64,000 bases of DNA from Nostoc paludosum FACHB-159 (GTDB lineage Bacteria; Cyanobacteriota; Cyanobacteriia; Cyanobacteriales; Nostocaceae). Numbering within the stretch: position 1 is the stretch's first letter; each line of letters opens with the position of its first letter. Under the pieces are notes generated by a model, which did not search any database, was not told the DNA's origin, and worked only from the letters and a program-made list of their open reading frames with translations. The translations under genes were made by a program, and so were the position numbers. Positions 55,551-64,000 of the stretch are shown here, piece by piece. Location of the stretch: NCBI RefSeq assembly GCF_014698835.1, contig NZ_JACJTU010000010.1, positions 62,001 to 126,000 on the forward strand, given 5' to 3'.

Positions 55551-56032
55551 AGATGAGTTGACCTTTACGTATGTGATATGTGTAATGACGAGGGTTTACT
55601 GAGTTTGTTTCAGACTATTCTTGAACATGACTTTAGTCATATTCCGAAGGTAAAAGCACTTATTTGACTAGAAGTATGTGCGTAAGTGTACCCACTCGGA
55701 GATAGAGCTTGTCAGGATTTTTACTCTCCTAATCTGCGTTACTAAATAGGAGGCAAGATACTCTTAATGACGCCAAATTAGTTTAATTGTTTCCTGACTT
55801 TGTTTTATTGCTTACGTCTACATACTTACGCCATTGCGAACTATTACTTCTATTTTACTCGGTAATAAGTTCTATGATGAAGATATGAGCAATTGGTATT
55901 ATTTGTCAAACATAAAAATAAACTATCTGCTCTGCTAGATGAGTGTTTAAGATTGCTGCTTAAAATGATGAAAGATGATAAATTATGCAAGCGAATAGGC
56001 CATGATTACTAAAAAAGAAATTACTATCAAAG
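55551..56032. other. Intergenic region (482 bases)
   Basis: No gene, RNA or repeat recognised. It separates the 3' end of the minus-strand NACHT gene from the upstream side of the exported-protein gene. Confidence 0.5.
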
Positions 56033-58570
56033 TTATCTCTGAGCTATTTTCTTAATTTCTGCGATCGGTAATAGCAAGGTATCTTTTATTTGCTTTCGTA
56101 CTTCACGACTGACATAACAATCAGTACTTAGGCAATCCACTAAAAATTTATTAGCTTCATAATACTGCTTAAGCAATTCTTTTTGTTTATCAGTGAACTG
56201 CCAATCATGGCCAATATTACGATGTTTAATCATCACTAATTGTAATTTTTCACTCCAAATCTGAGCATTAGTTTGCCACCAATGCTTAAATCTCTCTTCG
56301 TCACTTTTTGGATCGGGAAGTTGCTGTTGTAGTTCTTGTAATGTTTCTTCTAACTCAGGCACCAGCGCAAGGTCATGGGCACGTATCAGATCGAGAGCGC
56401 ATTTATGAGAAAAAGTCAGAGTCTCTGAAAGAGCAATGGCACGTTCATAGGACAAAGCATCTTCCAGTGTATAGCGATAAAGGGAACGGACAAGGGCAAG
56501 GGTATGCTCAAGAGCGCGATAAAATGCATCGGCATTAGTACATTTCAAGTGCTTGTCAAGGGCATGAGCAAGGGCAAATTTACGGCTATTTTCAAACTTA
56601 TAATCGAGGTTAATATTTCGGATATTATGAAGGTTAGAAAGAGAAAAAATACGGTTGGTACTTGTGATATGCCAACAGGCAAGGTCAAAGTAAAATGCTC
56701 GAACTGCTGCTAAATTATAGGGAAGTTTAAAATTAAGACATTTTTGATTTAGCCATATAAGAAATCTCTGCAACTTATTATTATTAGCTATAATTTCATC
56801 TACTTTCTCTTTCATTAATAGCAATACGTTATCTGCACTTGGCGACATTCCAACTACAAGTAAAAATACTTCACGCCAGCTTTTTTCATTGATGTGGCTA
56901 ACTAGATTTTGTAAAGCTTCTTTTGAAGACTGTTTCACAACCACAAAATCTCTAGCAGTAAAATACTCGTGAAATGTAAGATGAGAAAAGGAGTAAATCC
57001 CTTTAGCTCGTTCTACTAATAACCCATGTTGTGCTTCAATAGATTTAATAACTTTTTCACTATCCATTTGCAGTGCTTCTTGATCGAGATTCGCATCAGG
57101 TAAGTTGCGAATATATTCTGTAATATATTGCTCGGCTACTTTCTGCTTAAAAAAATAGTCGCCCCGCTCAAATGTAGTTAGAGCAATTTTGCTGAGTAAA
57201 TCTTCCTTGCGCTGTACTGATAGCTTTTTGTAAACTCGCTCACGCTGAATTCCACGCTTAGCGTCCCATTTTTTCAGTAATGCATCTAATCCTTCTTTGT
57301 ATAACTCGGAACGATTTGCAGGAAAATCTCCTGACTCTTCAAATGCTAAACAAAGTAATGTCAACAGTAGGGGGCTTGTGGCAAGTTGTTTGATACGGTT
57401 ATTTTCTTCGAGAGATTTGATAAAAGTCTCTGGTTTGACAGCTTTATCCTTAAACCAGTTATTGGCAAAGTTAGTAATTTGACTATCATCAAAATCAGCA
57501 ACTTCGACTTCTGTAAACTTCTCAAAAGTATAGTCATTCGCTGCAATACGGCAAGTGGTTATAAAATAATTTGTATAAAGCTTTTCCGGAAATTTTTTAC
57601 ACAACCACTTTAGCAAGCCGTTAGGAAATGGTGTAATGTGAATGCTTTGGTTTTTATCTAAATCTTTTTTAAACTCTTGAGAGTATTTTAGAGAGTCGTT
57701 TTTAAATTCTTCAGATAAATAAAAATTATCAGAAACCTCTCGGATTTGATCTATAATTCTGGCACTGTCCTCTTCTCTTACTTCATCTAGCCCATCAAGC
57801 AAAACCAATACTCTACCGTGTTTGAATAAATTATCTACTTGATTAGTGACTATTTTGTAACTAGATAATAGCTGACTTATGTATTCTAGTAATCCAGGTT
57901 TATTTGCAGCTTCACCAAAATCTTTGAGTGTGATGAAAATTGGCACTCGTTCGGCTTGAAACTCGCTTTCAATACATTGAATTGCTAAATACTTCAAAAA
58001 TGTAGTTTTACCTGCCCCTGGCTTTCCTAAGATCATTAGCTTAATATATTTCTCAACCGCTTCCATCCCTGGCACTCTTTTTTGGGTAATTCTGCCAAGT
58101 CCAAAGCGGTCAAAATCCTCACTAGCACACTGTTGAAATAATTCATCAATTCCTAACCATTGCCGCCCAGTAATTTTTTCTAAAATATTAACGCTGGTGT
58201 AAATGTCATTCAATCCAATAGGCTGAGTCATATCTAGTACGCGCATTGTGCCACAGCGTTGTTGAATGAGGGGCTTTATCTTTTCGCGTACTTCTTGAAC
58301 TAGGGCATCAATATCAATGTTGTTATCTTGATTTACCTCTAGTTCGCTAGCTGGTTGAGCAACTATATTTTCCCACTCTAAATCTAACCTGTCGCAAATT
58401 TGGACAAAGAGATTGCGGTCAACAGGTTTACCTGTAAAGAATTTTCCTACTGGCTGGCGAGTTACTTCTAGCTCATCAGCTAATGCTTTTTGAGTTAAGG
58501 AATAACGAATTAAAGCTCTTTTTGCTTTTTGGATACCTTCTGGAGAACAGCAAAGCGATCGCCCACTCAT
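56033..58570 (-). CDS. HTH - NACHT NTPase (STAND)
   Basis: 845 residues. An N-terminal XRE-like HTH (about 13-65; TQKALADELEVTRQPVGKFFTGKPVDRNLF). The NACHT ATPase has P-loop LMILGKPGAGKTTFLKYL (about 178-195), Walker B VLVLLDGLDEVREED (about 257-271) and a downstream LTLLCLAFEESGDFP / HLTFHEYFTARDF pair typical of cyanobacterial NACHT proteins. A helical C-terminal region with an ALAHALDKHL-type pattern follows. NACHT proteins include bacterial NLR-like antiphage sensors (bNACHT); this one has a DNA-binding rather than a nuclease domain. Divergent from a 58-residue membrane protein with an operator-like palindrome between them. Confidence 0.9.
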   Translation of the reverse strand: MSGRSLCCSPEGIQKAKRALIRYSLTQKALADELEVTRQPVGKFFTGKPVDRNLFVQICDRLDLEWENIVAQPASELEVNQDNNIDIDALVQEVREKIKPLIQQRCGTMRVLDMTQPIGLNDIYTSVNILEKITGRQWLGIDELFQQCASEDFDRFGLGRITQKRVPGMEAVEKYIKLMILGKPGAGKTTFLKYLAIQCIESEFQAERVPIFITLKDFGEAANKPGLLEYISQLLSSYKIVTNQVDNLFKHGRVLVLLDGLDEVREEDSARIIDQIREVSDNFYLSEEFKNDSLKYSQEFKKDLDKNQSIHITPFPNGLLKWLCKKFPEKLYTNYFITTCRIAANDYTFEKFTEVEVADFDDSQITNFANNWFKDKAVKPETFIKSLEENNRIKQLATSPLLLTLLCLAFEESGDFPANRSELYKEGLDALLKKWDAKRGIQRERVYKKLSVQRKEDLLSKIALTTFERGDYFFKQKVAEQYITEYIRNLPDANLDQEALQMDSEKVIKSIEAQHGLLVERAKGIYSFSHLTFHEYFTARDFVVVKQSSKEALQNLVSHINEKSWREVFLLVVGMSPSADNVLLLMKEKVDEIIANNNKLQRFLIWLNQKCLNFKLPYNLAAVRAFYFDLACWHITSTNRIFSLSNLHNIRNINLDYKFENSRKFALAHALDKHLKCTNADAFYRALEHTLALVRSLYRYTLEDALSYERAIALSETLTFSHKCALDLIRAHDLALVPELEETLQELQQQLPDPKSDEERFKHWWQTNAQIWSEKLQLVMIKHRNIGHDWQFTDKQKELLKQYYEANKFLVDCLSTDCYVSREVRKQIKDTLLLPIAEIKKIAQR

Positions 58571-58602
58571 AACCTAACCACTACACTTTTGCTGATTTTA
58601 AC

Positions 58603-58615
58603 TGCCAATTTGGCA
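58603..58615. promoter_or_regulatory. Operator-like palindrome TGCCAA-N-TTGGCA
   Basis: TGCCAATTTGGCA is a perfect 6+1+6 palindrome 33 bases upstream of the HTH-NACHT start and about 107 upstream of the divergent small gene. The diverged duplicate at 60102-60114 keeps it (TGCCAAATTGGCG), which suggests selection before duplication. It is a candidate binding site for the HTH domain encoded next to it. Confidence 0.5.
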
Positions 58616-58721
58616 ATTCATCCTCATCGCATACACAACTCACTCATCTTGCAAGCTTGTAAGCAATCAGAGGACTGCAAAGATAGTGATGTGAGGATTC
58701 AAACAATTTGGGGAATCTATT

Positions 58722-58898
58722 ATGTTATCTAAAAAATTTCCTTCAAGAGATGAAGTACTGGCTGCTGTGACTTTAATTATGGTTATTGGCTCTCTGACAC
58801 TTGCAGTCATTGACGAAAAGAGTCGCCCGCAATTTTTAGATTTAACTAAATTTGCTGTGGGTACATATATTGGACTGTTGATACCTCGGTCTAGATGA
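58722..58898 (+). CDS. 58-residue two-helix membrane protein beside the NACHT gene
   Basis: Too short to be obvious, but it encodes a coherent protein: a short charged N-terminus (MLSKKFPSRDE), a transmembrane helix (VLAAVTLIMVIGSLTLAVI), a loop (DEKSRPQFLDLTKF) and a second hydrophobic stretch (AVGTYIGLLIP) ending in RSR. Divergent from the HTH-NACHT gene with 151 bases in between. It resembles the 34044-34277 product in layout and residues. A decayed second copy of its C-terminus (GKYIGLLIPR) lies at 60155-60183. Possibly a membrane partner or effector of the NACHT protein; inference only. Confidence 0.7.
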   Translation: MLSKKFPSRDEVLAAVTLIMVIGSLTLAVIDEKSRPQFLDLTKFAVGTYIGLLIPRSR

Positions 58899-58984
58899 AA
58901 CGATCGCGATCGCCATTAACCATTTCACAATACTAGGACGGGCAATTGTGCCCATCCCATGAAGATGTTCTTAGGATTTGATAA

Positions 58985-59950
58985 TCAGTAGCGTTCCTGG
59001 GGTTTCTTTTTGGCGATCGCCTGTTTTAACATTTGTGGCAGCCAAGAAAGATAATAATATAATTGGTCTGCGTGACTATACAGCGATAAGAACTTCGCTT
59101 CATTTAATAAAGTATTTGATCGGACTGATTTGAGCATTTTTCTAGATTTATCTTCCAGCACATTTGGGATTGAACCGCTAACAGAATACTTTTGTAAATG
59201 TGGAGGTAAGCGCCAGTTAATTTCAGGATCTGGTTGATGTATTACTGGTTCAATATTTCCGCGCCATGCAACTCCCATGATTTGCATAGTTTGATATACC
59301 ATTGTGTTCCAGCCTTTGTTTTTCAAATAGTCCAATCCTTCACCAACATCGGGAGAAGCTAAATCGTGAAATAAAATTAATGCATCAGGTTCGGCAAATT
59401 GTTCGCAAATCATTACATCATTGAGTGGCGCTGGCGATTCGTGATGACCATCTATAAATATCAATGACCATTTACGTTGAAATTTATTTGCTAATTCTTC
59501 TACTGCTTGGGGGCTATATCCTGGTAAAAGATTTACAAATTCTTTGACGCCGGCCGATTTTAGTGAATCTGTGACGCTTTCATAAAATAATTCTGTGGAT
59601 AGCATCGGATCGATAACATCTAGCTCAACTCCTCCTAAAGCTAAATGACAAGCTGACCAACCCATCCAACAGCCTATTTCTAAAGCTTTTTTACCCTGAA
59701 ATTTTAAGGCTGTATTGTAAAGAATATGAGCTTCATCTCTGCTAACAAATCCTGTACCCGGCTGTCGCCGATCTACGTACCAGTTGTGAGGAATATCACG
59801 CCGCAGATAAAACCAAAAACTATCGTATGTATTTCCCAAAATCATATTAGGAAAACATGAATCTGGCTGAATAATGGAAAATCCTGGTGAAACATAATCT
59901 CCCTCTGGCAATAATTCGCCTTTTATTACTTTTACTGTTTTTTCAATCAT
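58985..59950 (-). CDS. Class I SAM-dependent methyltransferase
   Basis: 321 residues. The SAM-binding motif ALEIGCWMGWSACHLALGG (about 95-113) and the acidic loop DVIDPML are clear, followed by WSLIFIDGHHESPAPLNDVMICEQF (about 165-190) of the Methyltransf_24/CmcI-like type. An additional helical C-terminus (about 250-321) is unassigned. It sits between the NACHT/small membrane gene pair and the diverged copy of their spacer. Substrate unknown; sugar or antibiotic-type O-methyltransferases share the fold. Confidence 0.85.
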   Translation of the reverse strand: MIEKTVKVIKGELLPEGDYVSPGFSIIQPDSCFPNMILGNTYDSFWFYLRRDIPHNWYVDRRQPGTGFVSRDEAHILYNTALKFQGKKALEIGCWMGWSACHLALGGVELDVIDPMLSTELFYESVTDSLKSAGVKEFVNLLPGYSPQAVEELANKFQRKWSLIFIDGHHESPAPLNDVMICEQFAEPDALILFHDLASPDVGEGLDYLKNKGWNTMVYQTMQIMGVAWRGNIEPVIHQPDPEINWRLPPHLQKYSVSGSIPNVLEDKSRKMLKSVRSNTLLNEAKFLSLYSHADQLYYYLSWLPQMLKQAIAKKKPQERY

Positions 59951-60048
59951 CGGATTACTGCCTGAGTATTGGAAATTTTAACAAAACAGAATTCAGGAGT
60001 CAGGAGTCAGAATTCAGAATTCTGCCTAGTTTAGCAACTTAGAAAATA

Positions 60049-60183
60049 GCAAAGCGATCGCCAGGATATCATCTCAGCGCTACATTTGTGCTGATTTTTA
60101 CTGCCAAATTGGCGATTTATCCCCATCGCATATTGAACTTCCTCATTGCTCTAGGTAAATATATTGGACTGTTGATACCTCGT
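60049..60183. repeat. Decayed duplicate of the NACHT upstream region and small-gene end
   Basis: 60049-60146 aligns with 58550-58646 at roughly three of four bases, including the first codons of the NACHT gene, the spacer and the operator palindrome. 60155-60183 aligns with 58861-58889 almost identically (TATTGGACTGTTGATACCTCG). About 210 bases between these blocks are missing here. The copy reads in the same orientation and flanks the methyltransferase gene on the far side. Confidence 0.85.
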
Positions 60184-60630
60184 CAAGTAATAGCGATCTT
60201 GGTGTCTAGTAGTGAGTTGGGAGTGGGGAATCCAGATGAGGGCGAGTTTTTAAACGCAGAGGAACGCAAAGTCAGCGCAGAGTCACGCAGAGTATTTTTG
60301 AAGTTAATTCGTTACGGACTTGTGAAGTCCTGTACTAATTTGCATTTAGAAATAATATAAAGAGTATGGGGAACTAATATCTCCCTCATCTTTTTTCGTT
60401 TTTTCTTCTTTATCAGCACCAGGAAATAAAGGGGAGTCTCCAGGACTGTTTAATTTTTTGTGAATAAAGCAAAAATTATTCATGCAATAAGAAAAATTCG
60501 CTCATCAAATTGTAAATTTTTGTAAAATTGATGTCTTCAGGACTAGAAACCTGATATTTAGATAGCTAAACTAACAAACAGTGCATCTGTACTCTTAATG
60601 ATTAAAAGTAGATGTGGCGCCATAGCGTGA
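60184..60630. other. Intergenic region upstream of sbcC
   Basis: Contains an AAACGCAGAGGAACGCAAAG-type interspersed repeat (about 60252-60295), the reverse of that at 43599-43640. Otherwise AT-rich, with no gene supported. The sbcC promoter must be in its right half. Confidence 0.55.
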
Positions 60631-63600
60631 ATGATCCCAGTACAACTTATCCTCAAAAACTTCCTTAGTTACCGTGATGCAACTTTAGATTTTCGTGGTT
60701 TGCATACGGCTTGTATTTCTGGTTCCAATGGTGCGGGTAAATCTTCTCTTTTAGAAGCAATCACTTGGGCAATTTGGGGTGAAAGCCGCGCCAGTGCTGA
60801 AGACGATGTTATTTATTCTGGTGCAAAAGAAGTCCGGGTTGATTTTACTTTCCAAAGTAACCAGCAAACATATCGGGTGATTCGCACTCGAATTCGGGGT
60901 GCTACTAGCGTCCTAGAATTTCAAATAGAAACACCCTCAGGATTTCGCCCGCTCACCGGCAAAGGGGTAAGGGCAACCCAAGATTCGATTTTAGAACACA
61001 TTAAGCTCGATTACGATACTTTTATTAATTCTGCCTATCTGCGTCAAGGTCGTGCTGATGAATTCATGCTCAAACGACCTACGGAACGCAAAGAAATTTT
61101 AGCAGAGTTGTTAAAACTCAATCAGTACGATGATTTGGAAGAACGGGCAAAGGAATCTTCTCGTCAATTCAAAGCACGGGGGGAGGAACTAGAGCGTTCT
61201 TTGGATGCGATTAAAATTCAGCTGCAACAACAAAAGACAACTGAGGCGCAAAGAGAACAGTTAGAAGCTGAACTCAATCAATTACAACAAGTACAAGCTT
61301 TTGACAATATTCAATTACAAAGTTTGCAAGTTGTCCAGCACCAGCGTCAAAACTGGGAACAACAACTGAACTTTGTCAAGCAGCAATATCAAAATCTTAA
61401 CCAAGACTGCGATCGCCTACAACAAGAACAGTTAGTGGTTGGTAGTCAGCTAGCAGAAATAGAGAAAATCTTAGATCGAGAAGCCGAGATTAAGGCTGGA
61501 TACGCCCAATATCAAAGTCTGCAATCTCAAGAAGAAGCGATGAGCGCCAAATTTGAAGAATATAGCCGCGCTGGGCAGACTCGCCAACAAAAGCAACAAC
61601 AGCTTACCAAACAAATTCAGGAAATCGAACGACAACTGCAACAAGCCCAAGCCCAACTCGAAGCTTTGCAGCAACAAGAGCGAGAAATTCAGCAAACTCT
61701 CACCAAATCAGGTGAAGTCGAAGCTGCTTTGTCACAACTGGGCGCAGCACGTCACCATCTTGCTCATTTAGATCAGTTGCAAATGCAGGTGACTCCTTTG
61801 TTGCAACAACGAGCAGCTTTACAAAGCCAATTAGATCGGACTCATGCTGGCTTGGTAGCGCGACTCGAACAATTGCAAAATACAGAAAATCAATTGCAAC
61901 GCCAACAACGACGCCAACCGCAACTACAACAAGCGGTGATGGATGTCGCAATCCAAATTGAAGAACTGGACAAAAAGCGGGTTTATCTGCAAAGAGTCCA
62001 GGAAAAAGGGCAAGAAAGGCGTCACTTTATCGAACGCCTACAAGCTCATCAACGGGATTATGAAAAACTGTTGGGAGAATTAGAGCAAAAACTCCAAATG
62101 CTGCAAAATCCCGATGCTCTTTGTCCGTTGTGCGAACGTCCTTTAGACGAACATCACTGGAGCCGTGTGGTGGAAAAAACCCAAACTGAGTTGGATGATA
62201 CTCAAGGGCAGTTTTGGGTAGTGCGGGAACAAATGGCTGTGTCAGATAGAGAAATTCAAGTACTTAGGCAGGAATATCGAGAAATATCGCAACAATTAGC
62301 GATTTATGACGGTTTGCGCGAACAGCGGGGACAATTGGCAGCACAGTTAGAAGCGACAACTGATGTCCAACATCAATTACAACAAATTGTTGCTGAAAAA
62401 CAACATTTAGAGCGATCGCTACAAGCTGGTGATTACGCTCCCGAACAACAAGCCGAACTCCGAAAGTTAGACCAATATCTGCAACAAGTTAATTATAATG
62501 AGCAAGACCATGCCCTAGCTCGCAGCGAAGTTGAGCGCTGGCGTTGGGCAGAAATTAAACAAAGCCAGATTAAAGACGCTACTAAGCGACAAGCACAGCT
62601 AGTAGCCCGAAAGCCAGAACTAATAGCTACTATTGCCGAATTACAAGCCAGAATTCAGCTAGAACAAACTAACTCTGAATGTGCCAAACAAATTGCGGCT
62701 CTGGAACGTCACATTGTTGAAATTGGCTACAGTTCGGAACTGCACAACAACCTCCGTATAGGTGTTAAGCAAGCTCAATCTTGGCATTTGCGGTATCAGC
62801 AACTTTTAGCAGCCCACCAGCAATATCCCCAACTCCAGACGAGATTGCAAGAACTAGAAGAATCTAGAGGCGTCAGAATAACGGAGCGACAAAAACTTGC
62901 CAACCAAATCGAAAGCATAATCGAGCAACTACAAGCAACAGCCAACCCATCTGCCCAAATTCAAGCCCTAGAGCAGCAGCTAGCAATACGCAGACGCCAA
63001 CTCGACGAGCAAATTGCCAAGTTGGGGCGTTTAGAACAGTTGGCGCATCAACTCCAAACGCTGCAAATTCAATACGAACAACAGTACAAACAACTACAAT
63101 CTTGCAAGCACGAACAACGTGTTTATCAGGAATTAGCCCAGGCTTTTGGTAAAAATGGTATCCAAACACTGATGATTGAAAATGTCTTGCCGCAACTGGA
63201 AGCCGAGACAAATCAATTACTTTCGCGTTTGAGTGCTAATCAATTTCATGTACAATTTATTACTCAAAAAGCTGGGCGTCATGGAAAATCAACTAAGAAA
63301 AATGCCAAGTTAATAGACACCTTGGATATTTTAATCGCCGATTCCAGAGGAACGAGGGCTTATGAAACTTATTCTGGGGGAGAAGCTTTTAGAATTAACT
63401 TTGCTATCCGTTTAGCCTTGGCGAAATTATTAGCGCAACGGGCGGGGGCGGCGTTGCAATTGTTGATTGTGGATGAGGGCTTTGGGACACAGGATGCTGA
63501 AGGATGCGATCGCTTAGTTGCAGCGATTAATGCAATCGCTTCTGATTTTGCTTGCATTCTCACTGTCACCCACATGCCCCACCTCAAAGAAGCTTTCCAA

Positions 63601-63657
63601 GCGAGGATTGAGGTGAATAAAACTCAGCAAGGTTCGCAGTTGAGTTTGTCGATTTAA
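60631..63657 (+). CDS. sbcC: SbcC/Rad50-type SMC family nuclease subunit
   Basis: 1008 residues. P-loop CISGSNGAGKSSLLEAI (about 29-45), long coiled coils (about 165-500 and 520-870), a zinc hook LCPLCERPL at the apex (about 497-505), the ABC signature TYSGGEAFRINFAIRLAL (about 912-929) and Walker B LLIVDEGFGTQD (about 944-955). It forms the ATPase half of the SbcCD (Mre11/Rad50) complex, which opens DNA hairpins and ends. The hairpin-cleaving role is notable given the many palindromic repeats here. sbcD is not adjacent. Confidence 0.95.
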   Translation: MIPVQLILKNFLSYRDATLDFRGLHTACISGSNGAGKSSLLEAITWAIWGESRASAEDDVIYSGAKEVRVDFTFQSNQQTYRVIRTRIRGATSVLEFQIETPSGFRPLTGKGVRATQDSILEHIKLDYDTFINSAYLRQGRADEFMLKRPTERKEILAELLKLNQYDDLEERAKESSRQFKARGEELERSLDAIKIQLQQQKTTEAQREQLEAELNQLQQVQAFDNIQLQSLQVVQHQRQNWEQQLNFVKQQYQNLNQDCDRLQQEQLVVGSQLAEIEKILDREAEIKAGYAQYQSLQSQEEAMSAKFEEYSRAGQTRQQKQQQLTKQIQEIERQLQQAQAQLEALQQQEREIQQTLTKSGEVEAALSQLGAARHHLAHLDQLQMQVTPLLQQRAALQSQLDRTHAGLVARLEQLQNTENQLQRQQRRQPQLQQAVMDVAIQIEELDKKRVYLQRVQEKGQERRHFIERLQAHQRDYEKLLGELEQKLQMLQNPDALCPLCERPLDEHHWSRVVEKTQTELDDTQGQFWVVREQMAVSDREIQVLRQEYREISQQLAIYDGLREQRGQLAAQLEATTDVQHQLQQIVAEKQHLERSLQAGDYAPEQQAELRKLDQYLQQVNYNEQDHALARSEVERWRWAEIKQSQIKDATKRQAQLVARKPELIATIAELQARIQLEQTNSECAKQIAALERHIVEIGYSSELHNNLRIGVKQAQSWHLRYQQLLAAHQQYPQLQTRLQELEESRGVRITERQKLANQIESIIEQLQATANPSAQIQALEQQLAIRRRQLDEQIAKLGRLEQLAHQLQTLQIQYEQQYKQLQSCKHEQRVYQELAQAFGKNGIQTLMIENVLPQLEAETNQLLSRLSANQFHVQFITQKAGRHGKSTKKNAKLIDTLDILIADSRGTRAYETYSGGEAFRINFAIRLALAKLLAQRAGAALQLLIVDEGFGTQDAEGCDRLVAAINAIASDFACILTVTHMPHLKEAFQARIEVNKTQQGSQLSLSI

Positions 63658-63669
63658 TTACGAATAGTT

Positions 63670-64000
63670 TTAATTGTATTTAACCCGTGCATCCAGACCA
63701 TAGGAACGGAGCATTTTCGTTACCCTTTCTGCTTCAGCGCGATCGCTAAATGCTCCAGCATTCACATAATCCCCCAGGTTTGATTCCTCTGCCACAGCAT
63801 TAGGTATATATTGTTGCACTTTAGTGAGAGTTTCATTACTGAAAATTGGCACAATAACTGTATAGCGAGAGTTACCAACTAAGATGTTGCCGTTAGTTTC
63901 AGGTGATAAATAGCCATTAGTAACGGGTACTACATAGCGGTTAGTTTCAACAGAATTGCCCCCATTTAAGTTATTCAATCCTAATGCTTCCCAAGTTTGC
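63670..64000 (-). CDS. SPOR-domain protein, 5' end beyond the window
   Basis: The C-terminal 110 residues of a larger protein that runs past the right edge: the frame stays open to 64000 (...QTWEALGLNNLNGG), so the start is not in the window. The end (GDYVNAGAFSDRAEAERVTKMLRSYGLDARV) is a SPOR domain, which binds peptidoglycan lacking stem peptides. The preceding part has repeated YVVPV/YTVIVP elements. Likely a periplasmic or envelope protein. Confidence 0.8.
   Translation of the reverse strand, partial: QTWEALGLNNLNGGNSVETNRYVVPVTNGYLSPETNGNILVGNSRYTVIVPIFSNETLTKVQQYIPNAVAEESNLGDYVNAGAFSDRAEAERVTKMLRSYGLDARVKYN

Noticed and set aside
60088..60360. 90-residue frame downstream of the methyltransferase
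   Set aside because: It reads through the decayed duplicate of the NACHT upstream region and then through an interspersed repeat; not a gene in its own right.

Overview
The window reads as the chromosome of a filamentous, Nostoc/Anabaena-type cyanobacterium. Support comes from photosynthetic genes (petC-petA for the cytochrome b6f complex, a complex-C cofactor assembly factor), cyanobacteria-typical DUF genes (DUF3067, DUF3155, DUF3598, DUF3611, DUF6887/6888, Uma2), very frequent GCGATCGC (HIP1) octamers, and many heptameric tandem repeats and palindromic repeats between and even inside genes. No rRNA, tRNA or CRISPR array was seen.

Layout. 0.7-3.3 kb: dnaJ, a TusA-like gene and rsgA, overlapping head to tail. 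3.49-4.83 kb: an intact IS4-family insertion sequence with 15-bp inverted ends and a 9-bp target duplication. 4.9-11.5 kb: two Uma2 genes, a GH57 glucan enzyme, a DUF6888/DUF6887 pair, a PSII-type small membrane protein, petCA and DUF3067. 11.5-16.3 kb: accessory island with a DUF433/DUF5615 toxin-antitoxin-like pair bracketed by a 28-bp direct repeat, a broken AAA-WD40 gene, a small membrane protein and an HTH-AAA ATPase. 16.6-19.6 kb: csaA-like, tatC, an SDR. 20-26.5 kb: a translationally overlapping AAA ATPase plus a 1724-residue STAND/WD40 protein. 26.5-27.8 kb: a decayed Rpn-type nuclease and a second DUF6888/6887 pair. 28-34 kb: recJ, a cytochrome P450, a GNAT acetyltransferase and a RecB-like nuclease. 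34-38.9 kb: two small membrane proteins divergent from an HTH-NB-ARC-WD40 protein with 14 nearly identical repeats. 39-51.4 kb: mostly core genes (def, ftsX, DUF3598, Uma2, hicB with a broken hicA, aat, rpsN, nth, rseP, serS, DUF3611, a PadR regulator, the complex-C factor, DUF3155). 51.7-55.6 kb: a histidine kinase and two related exported proteins, one with SLH domains. 56-60.2 kb: an HTH-NACHT protein divergent from a 58-residue membrane protein, a methyltransferase, and a decayed duplicate of the NACHT upstream region. 60.6-64 kb: sbcC and a partial SPOR protein.

The most interesting theme is the concentration of STAND/AAA signalling ATPases of the type used in bacterial immunity and conflict (five loci in 64 kb, one broken). 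Two of them, HTH-NACHT and HTH-NB-ARC-WD40, lie divergent from small two-helix membrane proteins that look related to each other, and both have palindromic operator-like sites upstream. I suggest, as inference only, a self-regulated STAND sensor plus small membrane partner module. A second theme is gene decay: several toxin or ATPase genes carry visible nonsense, frameshift or deletion lesions. A third is invasion of coding sequence by palindromic repeats, in frame, in rsgA, recJ and the large WD40 gene.
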